From Rapana venosa (Eukaryota > Mollusca > Gastropoda > Neogastropoda > Muricidae), in assembly GCA_028751875.1 (NCBI GenBank), contig CM054155.1, positions 11,055,649 through 11,119,648 on the forward strand: a stretch of 64,000 nt of DNA. The letters run 5' to 3'. Below the pieces are notes generated by a model, which saw only the letters and a program-made list of their open reading frames with translations, did no database searches and was not told where the DNA came from. The stretch's first letter is position 1. Each line of letters starts with the position of its first letter. The translations under genes were made by a program, and so were the position numbers. Of the stretch, positions 11,469-22,028 are shown one piece after another.

Positions 11469-11502
<34 letters not shown>
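11205..11502. repeat. two long poly-G runs
   Basis: About 20 G at 11205-11224 and about 34 G at 11469-11502, with unrelated AT-rich sequence between. Short (TA)n and AAT runs follow at 11581-11665. Confidence 0.95.
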
Positions 11503-11503
<1 letters not shown>

Positions 11504-11739
11504 GGGGACAGGACTTATTCTGTTGTGTCATCTACTTGTGTTATTTGTGTCGGTAGTGTGGGGGAGGGGGGTGCTTTAGTAATATATATATATAAATCGT
11601 GATAAGGGGGAGGGGTAGGGCTTGTGTCTATGACTTTTGTCACTAATAATAATAATATATATATATGTTTAATAATATATGTTTTTTATTGTTTATGTGA
11701 TCATGGTAGGTTCTTTAAGACTCACCACTTCTAAAAGTG

Positions 11740-12064
11740 GGGTGGGATAGGCTGGTGGTTGGAGTGTTGTGCATTGCGCTAGTTATCTGCTGACCTGGGT
11801 TTGAATCCTGTTCAAGAGGATTTTTTTCTCTGGATTTATCATCAGTGCTGACACCCCTCCCCCCCCCCCAACCACCCAAAGTCCTTCAGATGAGGCTATC
11901 AGCTGAGGTCCCATGTGCAAACCCATGCAGAAACTTTGTGCAAACATTATAACCTGTTCCGCTTGTGTGAAGAAAAGGCCTTTCTGTGCCGATGGGAACG
12001 GATGACAAAAAGTATGAGTGCTTAAAATAAATACACGAAAAAGTATATGAATAAATAAATAAAA
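11740..12064 (+). mobile_element. tRNA-derived SINE, full-length but diverged
   Basis: The tRNA-like head has an A-box-like TAGGCTGGTGGTTGG and a B box GGGTTTGAATCC. It is followed by a conserved central domain (TCCTTCAGATGAGGCTAT, ACCTGTTCCGCTT, GGGAACGGATGACA) and an AAATAAATAA tail. Six further copies occur: 19389-19698 (-), 31661-31898 (+), 34030-34176 (-), 35857-35940 (-), 42885-43228 (+) and 48437-48599 (-). The central domain resembles the conserved cores of the broadly distributed animal SINE superfamilies; which one needs alignment. Transcription would be by RNA polymerase III from the internal boxes. Confidence 0.88.
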
Positions 12065-12545
12065 CACAGAAGTCATAGAATGTGATAGAATAAATGTGAT
12101 CATGGCAGTCTATAGTATTAGTAACAGTAACAGACTTAAAACAGTGGGCAGTCTATAGTCTTAGATAACAGTAACAGACTTCAGAAATTATCTCACCTTA
12201 CTTAGTCATTGACCACTCATTCACATTAGATATATTATATAGTTTAAAAAATCTGCAGCACCTAACCATATTGATGATCTGAAATACAGTATTCCTGTTG
12301 ATATTATTCTTGACCTTTATCTAGAAATGGTTGTTCTGGTATTGTTATATGGCTGTGAAATTTGGGGATGTGAAAATATTGTTGTTTTACCAAAAAAATA
12401 TAACAAAACAGGCCTAAAAGAAGCATGGTGACTAATCTATGCCTGGTAAAACTGGACTGCACCCTCTGTTGTTAGTGGTGCAAGATTTTTCAGATTTTGC
12501 ACTGGTCTGATGATTGACATTTTTGACAATCTTTCATCAAAATTG

Positions 12546-12583
<38 letters not shown>

Positions 12584-13330
12584 ATTATATATATATATAT
12601 ATATATATATATTACACATACATATACAAGAAGAGAGTATTGCTCTGAATGGATGGAAACAAAATGATATTTTAACAGAAATGGGATTTGACTATGTTTG
12701 GGAATCACTGTTACTTATCAACAAAGATAGGTTCTGTTGTAATGTTCATTAAAACATTTAAAGCTAATTTTGAAAAGTGATGGTTAAAAAAAAGTTGCAA
12801 TAAAACAGTAATGCATATTCTGTTATTATAATTTTTTGTAATTCATAAGAGAAAGGTATGTCTGTTAGCTGCCATTCAGTGATGTAATTTCATTATGTAG
12901 ATGTGTATGTAGTGATCATTGCCAGTTCAAACAGGATGAGTGAATGGCATTGTGCTTGAAAACTGGCTGAGTAACCAATGTCATATATATGCTGTTGGTA
13001 TTGAGTTTCACTTCATAACAGAATGTCTGAAGTTTTCAGAACTTGGGAAAAATGTTAAATCTCGCAACTGTTTGTCCCCAAGCTAAATGTTCGCATTTTG
13101 TAATTTGTTTTCTTCAGAGACAAAGACTTTGTTAGAATCAAGAAAACTCATAATTAAGTGTGAAGTTGTATAGAATTGTTAAAAACACAGACTATATTTA
13201 TATTTTCTGTGATGTGCAGTGAGGGAATATCTTTTGTTAATTCAAATTATATATTGTTGCAATTAGGGGTGGGGTTAAAAAAAAAAGAAAAAAAAATATC
13301 TTCCATGTCCCAATAGTGGTCGCAGACTAG
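12065..13330. other. AT-rich spacer with (TA)n at 12548-12612
   Basis: A short direct repeat, CAGTCTATAGT(A/C)TTAG with AACAGTAACAGACTT, occurs at 12108 and 12150. The TA microsatellite at 12548-12612 gives Ile/Tyr frames only. No gene is recognised. Confidence 0.6.
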
Positions 13331-14135
13331 TGAAATCTTGTTTCAGTCCATGCAAAACCACATTTTTGACATTAAAGGGTAGATGATATTTAAGAAGCTG
13401 AAACTGAGTATTGATAAAACAGAGGCTTTTATTATTTTCTCGTCAAAGATGTGTTCAGCTACATGGTTCACTTCTTGTTAGTGATTCCAGTCAATTTTTT
13501 TTGAATCAGCTAAAACTCTTGGCGTTGTTCTTGACTATGAAATATGAAAGCCATGTCTTAGATTTTAGGTGTATTATCAACTTCTAACTTTACTGTATCA
13601 GTTCTGTTATTTTCTTCCACCCCAAGCTACACAGACTCTCATTAATTTCAGCATCTGTGCTACACTGTCAGTATGGACTACTGCTATGTACTTCTTGTTG
13701 GATGCCCTCAAAATCACTTGAAAAGAAGTCAAAAGCTCCAGAATGATGTCGTTCTTTTAATTCTGAGAACTCCATGTACTGGTCATAATTGTCACTCCAC
13801 ACCTTCTTTCTTTGCACTGGCTTAGAACCAAGTACAAAACTGCACGCCTTTGCTATAAAGTATAGTGCAGGTAGCTTTCCTGGGCCCACACAGCGTTGTA
13901 GAAATGCACACCAAGGAACCTCGGCTCTTCTGAAATTCTTCCACTCTCTTCCACATGTCTACAGGTAGTACAGCTTTGAGCAAAACCTCATTTTGGGTTT
14001 TTTGTCCCCTCTGCCCTGTCTGTTTGAAATGCACTTCTACAGGAAACCTGTTTTGGGCTGTTTTTACCTAATCTCACTTAAACAAAGTTGAATGCACTAG
14101 GTCTGGCTTGTCAGGCACTTAATGGCAGCACAACA
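13330..14135 (+). mobile_element. decayed CR1/L2-like LINE, 3' half of ORF2
   Basis: Across several frames the translation follows the region after the RT catalytic site of CR1/L2-type LINEs. KLKLSIDKTEAFI (near 13400) corresponds to the NKLKLNxDKTE motif and ESAKTLGVVLDYE (near 13505) to SAKNLGVxxD. CATLSVWTTAMYFLLDAL (near 13650) corresponds to the SRLDYCNALL region, LSLHWLRTKYKTARLCYK (near 13808) to LHWLPV...KIxxLCYK, and SALSVWNALL (near 14020) to APxxWNSLP. Frameshifts and stops are frequent. The RT palm and endonuclease are absent, so this is an old 5'-truncated insertion. Confidence 0.8.
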
Positions 14136-14769
14136 CATTTTCATTCATATGACAGACAGCAATAGTTGCTATCTGAGTGTTTGACAAAGAAATCTATCTC
14201 TCAGATAGTTGAAAAATTAATAAAATGAGTAAAAAATTAATAGAAGAAAGAAAAAAATATGGGTGTGAGACTGAATGGACGAGTATGCAGTGTTGTTTTT
14301 TTTTTTTTACGTGCACACACAACACACAAGGGCACTTTCTAGTAAACAGACCATACACAAACACACACACACACACAACTAAGACTACATTTGAATGACC
14401 TGTAAACACATTTACAGAAAATGGTGTGTTGCATAATGATAAAAAAAAAGAGTATGATGTATTTTGGCCGTTTGACATCTGAAAATAAGGGGGAGAAGCT
14501 CACAAGAATGGTGATAGCAAGAGGCTGGATGAAATCACAACAGGTGACCAGACCTGGGTGTCCATGTATGGTCCACTCAGCAAGCTCTGACACAAAGCGT
14601 GGCTTCAGAAAAAGCAAAATCCGCCCCCAAACCACACAACCCCAGCTGCCTGTAAAGAAGATGGTGTACACTCTCTCTCTTTTTCAACACAAAGGAATCG
14701 TGCTGCAAAAAACTTTGCAAGCAAAGACTGGAAAATGAATTTTTTTCTGGAAAGTGCCCCTGAAGATGG
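14136..14769. other. spacer with short AC and poly-T tracts
   Basis: Contains T12 at 14297 and AC runs at 14310-14377. The 105-codon + frame (14421-14738) and 110-codon - frame (14339-14671) show no recognisable domain. Confidence 0.5.
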
Positions 14770-15050
14770 GGCAAGGTGGGGAAAAGGTGGGGATGGGAAG
14801 AGGGGAAGTGGGATGGGGAGGAAGGTGGGGTGGGTGGGGTGGGAGGGGGGGGGAAGGGGTGGGATGGGGTGGGGGAGGGGGATGGGGTGGGAGGGGGAGG
14901 GGATGGGGGGGGGGAAGGGGTGGGAGGGAGGGGGGAGGGGTGGGAGGGAAGTGGGATGGGGTTGGGGGGACATAGGGTGGGAGGGTGAGGGGGGAAGGAA
15001 AGGGGTGGGATGGGGAGGGGGGTGGGGTGGGGTGGGAGGGGATGGGGGTA
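14770..15050. repeat. GGGGTGGGAT-rich block
   Basis: Purine-rich sequence built of GGGATGGGG, GGGAGGGG and GGTGGGG repeats with dense potential G-quadruplex runs. The Gly/Trp-rich + frames and Pro/His-rich - frames are compositional. Related blocks lie at 15585-15707, 16110-16215 and 16558-16668, each next to a copy of the module described for 15050-16792. Confidence 0.9.
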
Positions 15051-15324
15051 GTAAGTGATTGCTGTGTGTTACTAATCCACTTAGTTTCTGAGTTCCATGT
15101 GTGCAAAGCTACTGAAATGTTGAGCGGAGCATCAGGATGACAGATCCAACTCGCACACTCACACACGCATACTCACCAGCATGCATGCGTACACACACAC
15201 ACATCACAGCATAATCATATAAACACACCCCCGCATTCATATACACACACCTCATTGCTATGCTCACCACACACACATACACACTCATGCATGCATGCAG
15301 GTACGCACACACACATGCAGACAC

Positions 15325-15334
15325 AAACTCTCTC

Positions 15335-15385
<51 letters not shown>

Positions 15386-15409
15386 CTCTCTCTCCACACA
15401 CACACACAC

Positions 15410-15446
<37 letters not shown>

Positions 15447-15465
15447 CACCACACACACACACCAA
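15325..15465. repeat. (CT)n then (AC)n microsatellite
   Basis: CT run to 15394 followed by AC to about 15462. It lies between the first plus and first minus copy of the module above. Confidence 0.95.
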
Positions 15466-15831
15466 AACAACATTACCAGAGTTGGAACTGTTATCTTGAT
15501 GGTCTGCTTCAGCATCTTCAGCTGCCTTTCTGCACCCCATAGAACTCACACAGTGGACTAACAACCCACAACAATGACTTGACTACTGAGGGGAGGGGGG
15601 GGGGGGTGGCTGGGAGAGGAGGGGGGGGTTGGCTGGGAGGGGAGGGTGGTTGGGTGGGGGGAAGGGGGTGAGTGGGTAGGGGGGTGGAGGGAAGGGTGGG
15701 AGGGGGGTTAGTTAAGTCGTTGTTGTGTGTTATTAATTTCAGATCGCTTGTTAGCTTTTATAAGTTCCCTGTGATGCACCAAGGCAGCTGAAGACATTAA
15801 AGCGGAGCATGGGGCTGACAGATCCAACTCG

Positions 15832-15955
15832 TACACACACACACACACACACACATGCATGCACACACACACACACACACGCACGCACGCACGCACACAC
15901 ACACACACGCACGCACGCACACACACATGCACACTTACATGCACACACACAGAGC
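15832..15955. repeat. AC/GCAC microsatellite
   Basis: AC with regular ACGC and ATGC interruptions, between a plus and a minus module copy. Confidence 0.92.
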
Positions 15956-16418
15956 AAAACAAAAACATACAGCACTTACCTCTGTTGGATTTGTCAGCCT
16001 GAATGCCTGTGTGGTCCGCTTCAAAAGTCTTCAGCTGCCTCCTTACATCTCATGGTACTCATAGAAGGTAACAGTGGATTTATAAGACACATCAATGATT
16101 TAACTACTAAGGGGTGGGGGTGGGGGAGGATGCTGGGGGAGGGGAGAGGTGGGAAAGGGATAGGATGGAGAAGGGGTGGAAGGGGAGGGATGGGTGGGAG
16201 GAAGGGGGTGGGGAGTAGCTAAGTCATTTGTAGTGAGTATTAATCCATTGTTAATTTCTGTGAGTTCCATGCGGTGTACCAGGCAGCTGACGACGTTGAA
16301 GCAGCGCATAGGCATAGGGCTGACAGATCCAACCCCGTTTTCCTCTTTTTACTGGTTCAATTTATTGGTAAAGGTTGCAATAATGTAGTATTTCAGTATA
16401 ATCATTAAGAAATTTGTT

Positions 16419-16503
16419 CTTAGATAGATGGCTTGATGAAAAAAAAGCAAATGCATTGCTTATTCAATGTACCATCTGGAAATAAAAATTTGACTTGACT
16501 TGA
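16419..16503 (+). mobile_element. retroposon 3' tail (family T3)
   Basis: GATGGCTTGATGAAAAAA, GCAAATGCATTGCTTATTCA, ATGTACCATCTGGAAATAAA, then a TTGACTTGACTTGACTTGG tail and AC repeats. Copies are at 18927-19006 (+), 59258-59345 (-) and 59590-59670 (-). The conserved 3' end plus a pentanucleotide tail fits target-primed reverse transcription of a SINE or truncated LINE. Confidence 0.7.
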
Positions 16504-17039
16504 CTTGGCACACCTACACACACATGTATGCATGTGCACATGCACTCACAGACACACAAGGGGGAGGGGAGGCAGGAGGTGGGGAGGTAAGGGGGAGGGG
16601 AGAAGGACCAAAAAAGGGAGTGGTGGCTGGGTGGAGGGCAGTGGGAGAGGTGGGAGGTAGTGGCCTAGTGAAGTCATTGTTGTGTGTTGTTGTTAATCCA
16701 TTGTTGGTTTCTGAGAGGTCCACAGGGCTACAAGGCAGCTGAAAACTCCAGAAAAGCGGAACATGGGGCTGACTGATCCAACTCAGATAAGTGCTCTGGG
16801 GAGGTGTGTGTGTGTTTCTGTGTGCACCTGCGTGTGTGTGTGAATCAAATGTTTGTGCATATGTATTCTGTGTATGCAGATGTCTTTTTGTGTGTCAATA
16901 AATGGAATGTATTTGTATGTTGTGTACACTTCTTCTGTATGTGTTGGGAGAAGGCGGGGGCAAGGGGGGGGGTTGTGTTTAAGAAGCATTATTAGAGATG
17001 TTCTCATACATGTGTATTTTTTGGGTGTTTTTCAGGAGT

Positions 17040-17350
17040 GGAGTTTTGGTGTTAGCAGGACAGGGGGAGTACCCAGGTGTTGGTGCTTCCAGAACTGGAG
17101 ATCCCAAGCTTTGCTTTTTCCAGGAGTGAAGTACTTTTGGAATACCCAAGGTTGTTTGCAGCTCTGGAGTACCCCAACTTAAGGTATCAGCAAGAATGGA
17201 GTACCCAAGGTTTGTTGTTAGCAGCACTGGAGTACCGAACTTTATGTATCAGCAAGAATGGAGTACCCAAGGTTTGTTGTTAACAGCACTGGAGTACCGA
17301 ACTTTATGTATCAGCAAGAATGGAGTACCCAAGGTTTGGTGTTGCAGCAC
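17040..17350 (+). repeat. 62-bp minisatellite (~4-5 copies)
   Basis: The unit contains GCAGCACTGGAGTACCGAAC and CAGCAAGAATGGAGTACCCA. Start points at 17158, 17221 and 17283 give a 62-63-bp period, with degenerate copies upstream from 17040. Two GGAGTACC elements occur in each unit. Confidence 0.85.
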
Positions 17351-17744
17351 TAGGCTGTCAGGGCTTTTCCAGTGAAGTGTGTATGTGTGAGTATGTGTGT
17401 GTGTGTGTGCGTGCACGCGTACATGCGCTCTTGTGTATATGGTAAGGTAGGAAGGAACTGAGTGGATATTATAGACATGTAATTCATGTATGTTCAGTGT
17501 GTATGTTGCAGGGTTGGTGCACCTAAGACAGCTGAAGACAGACAGACAGACAGACTGCAGGGATAAAGGAACTGTGTGCCTTGTTCAGTGACGTATGTTA
17601 TGATAGTGTGGCTTGTGTTGGTGTGGCATGTAGGAAGTGTGAGTACACAAGTGTCTTTTTTGTTAAACATTCAGTGTGGTGTGTATCTTTGTCAAAGTTA
17701 AATTGTGTGTGCCTGTTCACTTCTATGTATGGTGATGGTTACAT

Positions 17745-18000
17745 AGTCATTTCTATGGGTTGACAGGTTGCCTAGTCATTTTTATGTGTTGACAGATTAA
17801 ATAGTCATTTTTGTATGTTGACAGGTTGCCTTGTCATTTATATGTGTTGACAGGTTAAATAGTTATTTCTGTGTGTTGACAGATTAAATAGTCATTTCTG
17901 TGTGTTGACAGGTTGCCTAGTCATTTCTGTGTGTTGACAGGTTGCCTAGTCATTTCTGTGTGTTGACAGGTTGCCTAGTCATTTCTGTGTGTTCAAAGGA
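17745..18000 (+). repeat. 29-bp minisatellite (~9 copies)
   Basis: Unit TGTTGACAGGTTGCCTAGTC plus ATTTCTGTG. Successive GTTGACAG starts at 17904 and 17933 give the 29-bp period. The 5' copies read TTAAATAGTC instead of TTGCCTAGTC. Each unit carries a TGTTGACAG that resembles the acceptor-like sequence before the exon-like segment at 18230. Confidence 0.9.
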
Positions 18001-18130
18001 CTGATGTACCAGTTCAGCTGAAGTCTCAGAATCTGTGTTCAGCTGAATTTTCCGGAGCTGGCATGCAGTTTTAAGTTAAGTCTTGTGTTTCTTTCCTCAT
18101 TTAAGTGTACTTGTGAGTGTGTGTGTGTGT

Positions 18131-18161
<31 letters not shown>

Positions 18162-18229
18162 GGTGTGTTGTTTGCTGTGCACACTATCATAGACAGTGAA
18201 TCCTACCTGTGGATGTGTTGTGTTGACAG

Positions 18230-18323
18230 GGCAGGCACATGGAAGCAGCTGAAGACGCTGCAGAGAACAGGACAGGACACCAGAAACCAGACATGAGGAG
18301 TGACAGAAGATTCTGCACACCAA
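18230..18323 (+). other. candidate exon (acceptor + canonical donor)
   Basis: 94-nt segment preceded by TGTTGTGTTGACAG and followed by GTAAGTATGC, a strong 5' splice site. One frame is open throughout (begins GRHMEAAEDAAENRTG). It contains AAGCAGCTGAAGACGCTGCA, the core shared with the repeated modules of 15-29 kb. No protein family is recognised. It could be an exon of a protein-coding gene or of a long non-coding RNA, or a chance resemblance. Confidence 0.35.
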
Positions 18324-18926
18324 GTAAGTATGCTGTTTGTGGGTGGGTGATGTGGTTGGTGTGTGTGTACTAATCTTTTTTCTGTGGGTGTGCCTGCTTT
18401 TGTGTGTTTGATGTTTCTGATGTAAATTCACTGCTGTGTATTTGATATGTATTTGCATAATTCTGATGTAAGCTTGCTTCTGTGATTTTCATGTATATCC
18501 CATTCTGATAAAGAAAAAACCAACCTGGTTTCTAAGATTAATATCCTGACCCCTTGTGACTGAGTGCTTGCATGACAAAGAGAACCCTCCAAAGAGAATT
18601 AACTCTACTGCAAGCCACGTGTACTCACTACATAAAATCTTTTTTCCCTATTTAATTAATCACCCATTGTGTAAGTTTGTTGTTATTGTTGTGTGTGTGT
18701 GTGTGTGTGTGTGCACGTGTGTGTGTGTATACAAGTTATGTGTGTGTTTATTTCTTTCTTTGTTTTGTTTGAATGGTTGGGTTTGTGTTTTTGTTTGGGG
18801 GGAGGGGGTTGATTTTTGTTTCTTTTTGGGTGGATCTATTTCAAAAAGATTTGTCTTTGTGTTTCTTTCATTTACACAGCTTTTTTTGTTAAGGATTTTA
18901 TTGTTTTATATGCATATATATATTTT
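18324..18926. other. TG- and T-rich spacer
   Basis: Contains TG microsatellites (18350-18370, 18690-18730). The 125-codon + frame at 18556-18933 is Val/Cys/Phe-rich because of TG and TTT content and has no domain. Confidence 0.5.
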
Positions 18927-19006
18927 TTCTTAAATGGATGGCTTGACGAAAAAAGCAAGTGCACTGCTTATTTAATGTACCAGCTCAAAATAAAAGACTT
19001 TGACTC
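18927..19006 (+). mobile_element. retroposon 3' tail (family T3)
   Basis: GGATGGCTTGACGAAAAAAG, TGTACCAGCTCAAAATAAAA, then GACTTTGACTC and AC/GCAT repeats. Same family and orientation as 16419-16503. Confidence 0.7.
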
Positions 19007-19131
19007 ACAAACTCACACACGCACATGCATGCACGCACGCATGCATACACATGCACACACATGCGCGTGTCAAATTTTCTGGAAAAAGAAAGAGAAAAAC
19101 TGAAATCCTACCCCTACATGAGAGCATAGTT

Positions 19132-19225
19132 CAGCATGATGATGATGATGACGATGATGATGACGATAACGACGACGATGATGACGACGAGAAAGAAGAT
19201 AGAAAAAGAAGAAGAAGAAAAACCT
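19132..19225. repeat. (GAT/GAC)n trinucleotide repeat
   Basis: GATGATGAC/GACGAC trinucleotides followed by AGAAGA. It encodes a poly-Asp tract in one frame of an otherwise unsupported 89-codon ORF. Confidence 0.85.
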
Positions 19226-19388
19226 TGAGAGCAGGATACCCTGCAAACTCTAATTTTGCTGTAGATTAAAATACAAACCTGGCCTGTCCAAATTAATACT
19301 AAATCCATTGTGTAGGGGTAGACAGGTTTGGTGTGACTGTCAACATAATAAACTAACAACATTTTTGATCAGTGGTTCCTCCCATGTC

Positions 19389-19698
19389 CTGCTTTTTTGT
19401 GCTTTTTTACATCCAGTCCCTGTGTGTATGCAGTTTTTAAAATTCTGCATCTGTTCCCGCTGGCACACAATGGCCTACTCTTACGAAAAGCGAAACCGGA
19501 TTTAACATATGCGCAAGATTTATGCATGTGTTCGCACATGGGACCTCAGTTTATAGTCTTATCCAAAGGACTTTTGGGGAGAGTGCAGTCTGCACTGATG
19601 TTAACTCCAGAAGAAAATATCCCCTTGAACAGGAATTCGAACCTGGTCGTCAGATTGCAAGCGCTATGTTCTAACCACTAGGCTATCCATCGTTGCCC
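19389..19698 (-). mobile_element. tRNA-derived SINE, nearly full length
   Basis: Minus-strand copy of the SINE at 42885-43228. The tRNA-like head is at the right end (complement of AACCACTAGGCTATCC = A box; complement of GGAATTCGAACCTG = B box). The central domain lies at 19500-19570 and the tail side at the left. The A-rich tail is lost or replaced. Confidence 0.88.
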
Positions 19699-19921
19699 AC
19701 CTTAACTTAACTCCTTTAGCAGTTGTTGGTGGACTGCAGTGGATTTTTCAGGTAGCAGCATGTGTGGTCAAGTGGAATGTTCGTAGTAGACATGTTAGTC
19801 AGGCATTGTTCCCTTCACGTTGTGTGTTACAGAAAGGGTGATGATGATGACCCCACAACAGCTGAAGGTGACGTGGGAGGATCAGTCAGTCCAAGAGAGA
19901 AGGCTGGATGTCTGAGATAAG

Positions 19922-19932
19922 TAACACACACA

Positions 19933-19964
<32 letters not shown>

Positions 19965-19965
19965 T

Positions 19966-20006
<41 letters not shown>

Positions 20007-20035
20007 TCTCTCTTTCTCTCTCTTCTCTCTTCTCT

Positions 20036-20101
<66 letters not shown>
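19922..20101. repeat. (CT)n microsatellite
   Basis: About 180 bp of CT with TTCTCT interruptions. The Arg/Glu frames on the minus strand are artefacts. Confidence 0.97.
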
Positions 20102-20106
<5 letters not shown>

Positions 20107-20318
20107 TCAACTTGTAAAATGCAGTCATGAACAATCCAGTGCTACAAGGGAGACTGGTTTGTCCAAACTAGTAAGTATTAAGATTAGTTTTTAAAGCATG
20201 TTTGAATGTAAGAGGAATGGCATTGTGTTTTTATGATTGTTGCTGCTTATGTTATGTGTTTTTCTTTTCTTTTTAAAAATTTTATATTTTATTTCATTTA
20301 TTGTTTTTATTTTTTTAG

Positions 20319-20470
20319 GGATGGGCTGTGCTGCCAGGTTCAACTTGCCCACCCCAGCTTAAAGACTGACCAAGGAGTTCTGGTCACCGCAAAGCCTGGG
20401 GCAGTAGTTGGGGCACTGCCTGACTGACGTCTTCAGGCAGTGTGGGGTGGGCAAGTAGGACTTGGCAGAG
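20319..20470 (+). other. structured inverted-repeat element
   Basis: The 13-nt arm CTTGCCCACCCCA (20344-20356) pairs perfectly with TGGGGTGGGCAAG (20443-20455). Inside, CACTGCCTGA (20414-20423) pairs perfectly with TCAGGCAGTG (20433-20442) around a 9-nt loop and directly abuts the outer 3' arm. A 5-bp stem GACCA/TGGTC lies at 20368-20385. Together this is a 112-nt multi-stem fold. A polypyrimidine-TAG precedes it at 20318. It could be a miniature inverted-repeat transposon remnant or a structured RNA. Confidence 0.55.
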
Positions 20471-20623
20471 CCCATCCCTCTCTAGGTGGCAGGGTGCATG
20501 CTGGGTGTGTAGTTTCATCCACACTACCGGCCTTATCCTGTTATCCCTTGACATATGGATGGGTCTTTAGTGTGTGTGTGTGTGTGAGAGAGAGAGAGAT
20601 GTGCCTGTGTTTTACAGGAGAGC

Positions 20624-20974
20624 TTGGCTTGTCAGTCTTATCTGAATGATTTTCAGGGAGAGCAGATATGGAGCAATGTCAACCCTAGGGGAGAAATCCC
20701 CTTCACTGAAGACCTCAGGGATCACTGCAACCACGGCCCCCAGTCACCTTCACATCACATGCTGGATCAGTGGTCTACAGGAGAGGGGAGTCAGCAGCGT
20801 TCTTCTCTTCTTCTTCTTCTTTCTTCTTCTTTACTGCAGGGGAATGAAGGCCACGACTGGAGACAGACGTCAGGTCAGGGGAGACAACCCCAGGCCCTCA
20901 GTGATTGTCAGGGCAGGCAGGAGGTGGGGAGCTTTGACCCCACAGCTGTTGTGCTCCTGCTGATGGAGAAGTAA
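20624..20974 (+). other. 116-codon open frame containing a candidate exon
   Basis: The open frame begins at ATG 20624. An acceptor-like TTCTTCTTTACTGCAG ends at 20839 and a canonical donor AGAAGTAAGTG lies at 20967-20977, so 20840-20969 could be an exon whose upstream part is intronic (CTTCTT repeats at 20799-20835). The product, rich in Gln, Gly and Ser, matches no family I know. A splice-aware prediction or RNA-seq read across 20969/21080 would decide. Confidence 0.3.
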
Positions 20975-22028
20975 GTGTGTGTGTTTCTCTCTGTGTGTGT
21001 GTTGGAGGGGGGGGGGGGGTTGTTGTTACTATATAATTTCCCTGACTTGGTTTTACATATCCCTGCTGTGTGTTCACAGGCCCGGTGTACGGAGACAGCT
21101 GAAGACGATGTGGGATGATCAGTTAAGTATTTGTGTGTTCGTTTGCTAGAGTGTATGGTTTGTTTGTGGCTAGTTGTGTATTATCATTAGTGTTGGTGTA
21201 CACCCGTGTAGGTATAAACAAGTGTAGGGAGAGCGATTGATATATTTATGTGTGTGGGGAAGGAGATGGGAAATGGGAATTGATGAATTGGTTCATGATT
21301 ACAGCTTGATAATGTGTGTTCAGAGTCTGTGTTCACAGGCCTTCTGTACCCATCAGCTGGAGATGCTTTCAGCAGCACTAAGAGCTAAGTGGGGTTTTTT
21401 CTTCTTAATTGTGTGTGTATGTGTTTGGAAAAAGCAGTGGGGATCTGGTTTTTGTGGTGTATTGTTTGTTCTCTTTATTGATAATGTAGACATTGTCATA
21501 GCCTTTTTTGCCAAAATGTTGTGTTGCCATGATACATCCACTCCCTTGTTCATTGTTGTTACATATTTCATTTTCTTCATATTTTTGTTCCCTTGTTCAT
21601 TGTTGTTTGTTATTTCTTTTTCTTTATATTTTCACAATCTTTGAATGCTTGGTCACAGTTGTCGTTTTTATTTTTCATTTATTTGACACAATTTTTATCT
21701 GCAGCCCATTTTTGCACATATATTAGAATACGCTTATGAACTTGGCATGTTTTACTCATTTTATCATTTGTGGCAGGTTCTTTGATGTAAGTATATTTCT
21801 GATGTAACAGGCTAGGTGAAAGGCAAAGTGAAGATGTTTCTGATCTCTGCTTGTTTTTGTGTGCTTGTTGAGTGCCTATTTATGATGTACACTTGGCTCT
21901 AAGTGTTTGATATTTCTAAGTTTCGGATGTGTACTTTTTTCAGTGTTTGATATTTGTGTGTTTCTGATGTTTTCTTCTTTCAGTGTTTAATATTTGTGTG
22001 TTTCTGATGTCAGTTTCTGTATGTGCAG

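Larger units (their letters stand above)
15050..16792. repeat. alternating-orientation module array (6 copies)
   Basis: A module of about 100-140 bp has the order GTCATTGTTGTGTGTTATTA, GAGTTCCATG, GCACCAAGGCAGCTGAAGAC, AGCGGAGCATGGGGCTGACA, GATCCAACTC. Copies are at 15050-15150 (+), 15472-15592 (-), 15708-15831 (+), 15974-16115 (-), 16216-16342 (+) and 16670-16792 (+). Plus-strand copies are generally preceded by a G-rich block and mostly followed by an AC-rich block (the 16216 copy runs into plain sequence and a T3 tail instead); minus-strand copies show the mirrored order. The internal GGCAGCTGAAGAC core recurs in the exon-like modules from 17.5 to 29 kb. No coding capacity is conserved. 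Confidence 0.75.

Noticed and set aside
13668..14034. minus-strand frames (70-73 codons) as a gene
   Set aside because: They are antisense to the CR1/L2-like remnant whose plus-strand motifs are clear.
19389..19698. host gene encoded by the 94-codon + frame (19397-19681)
   Set aside because: The frame lies on the antisense strand of a SINE copy.
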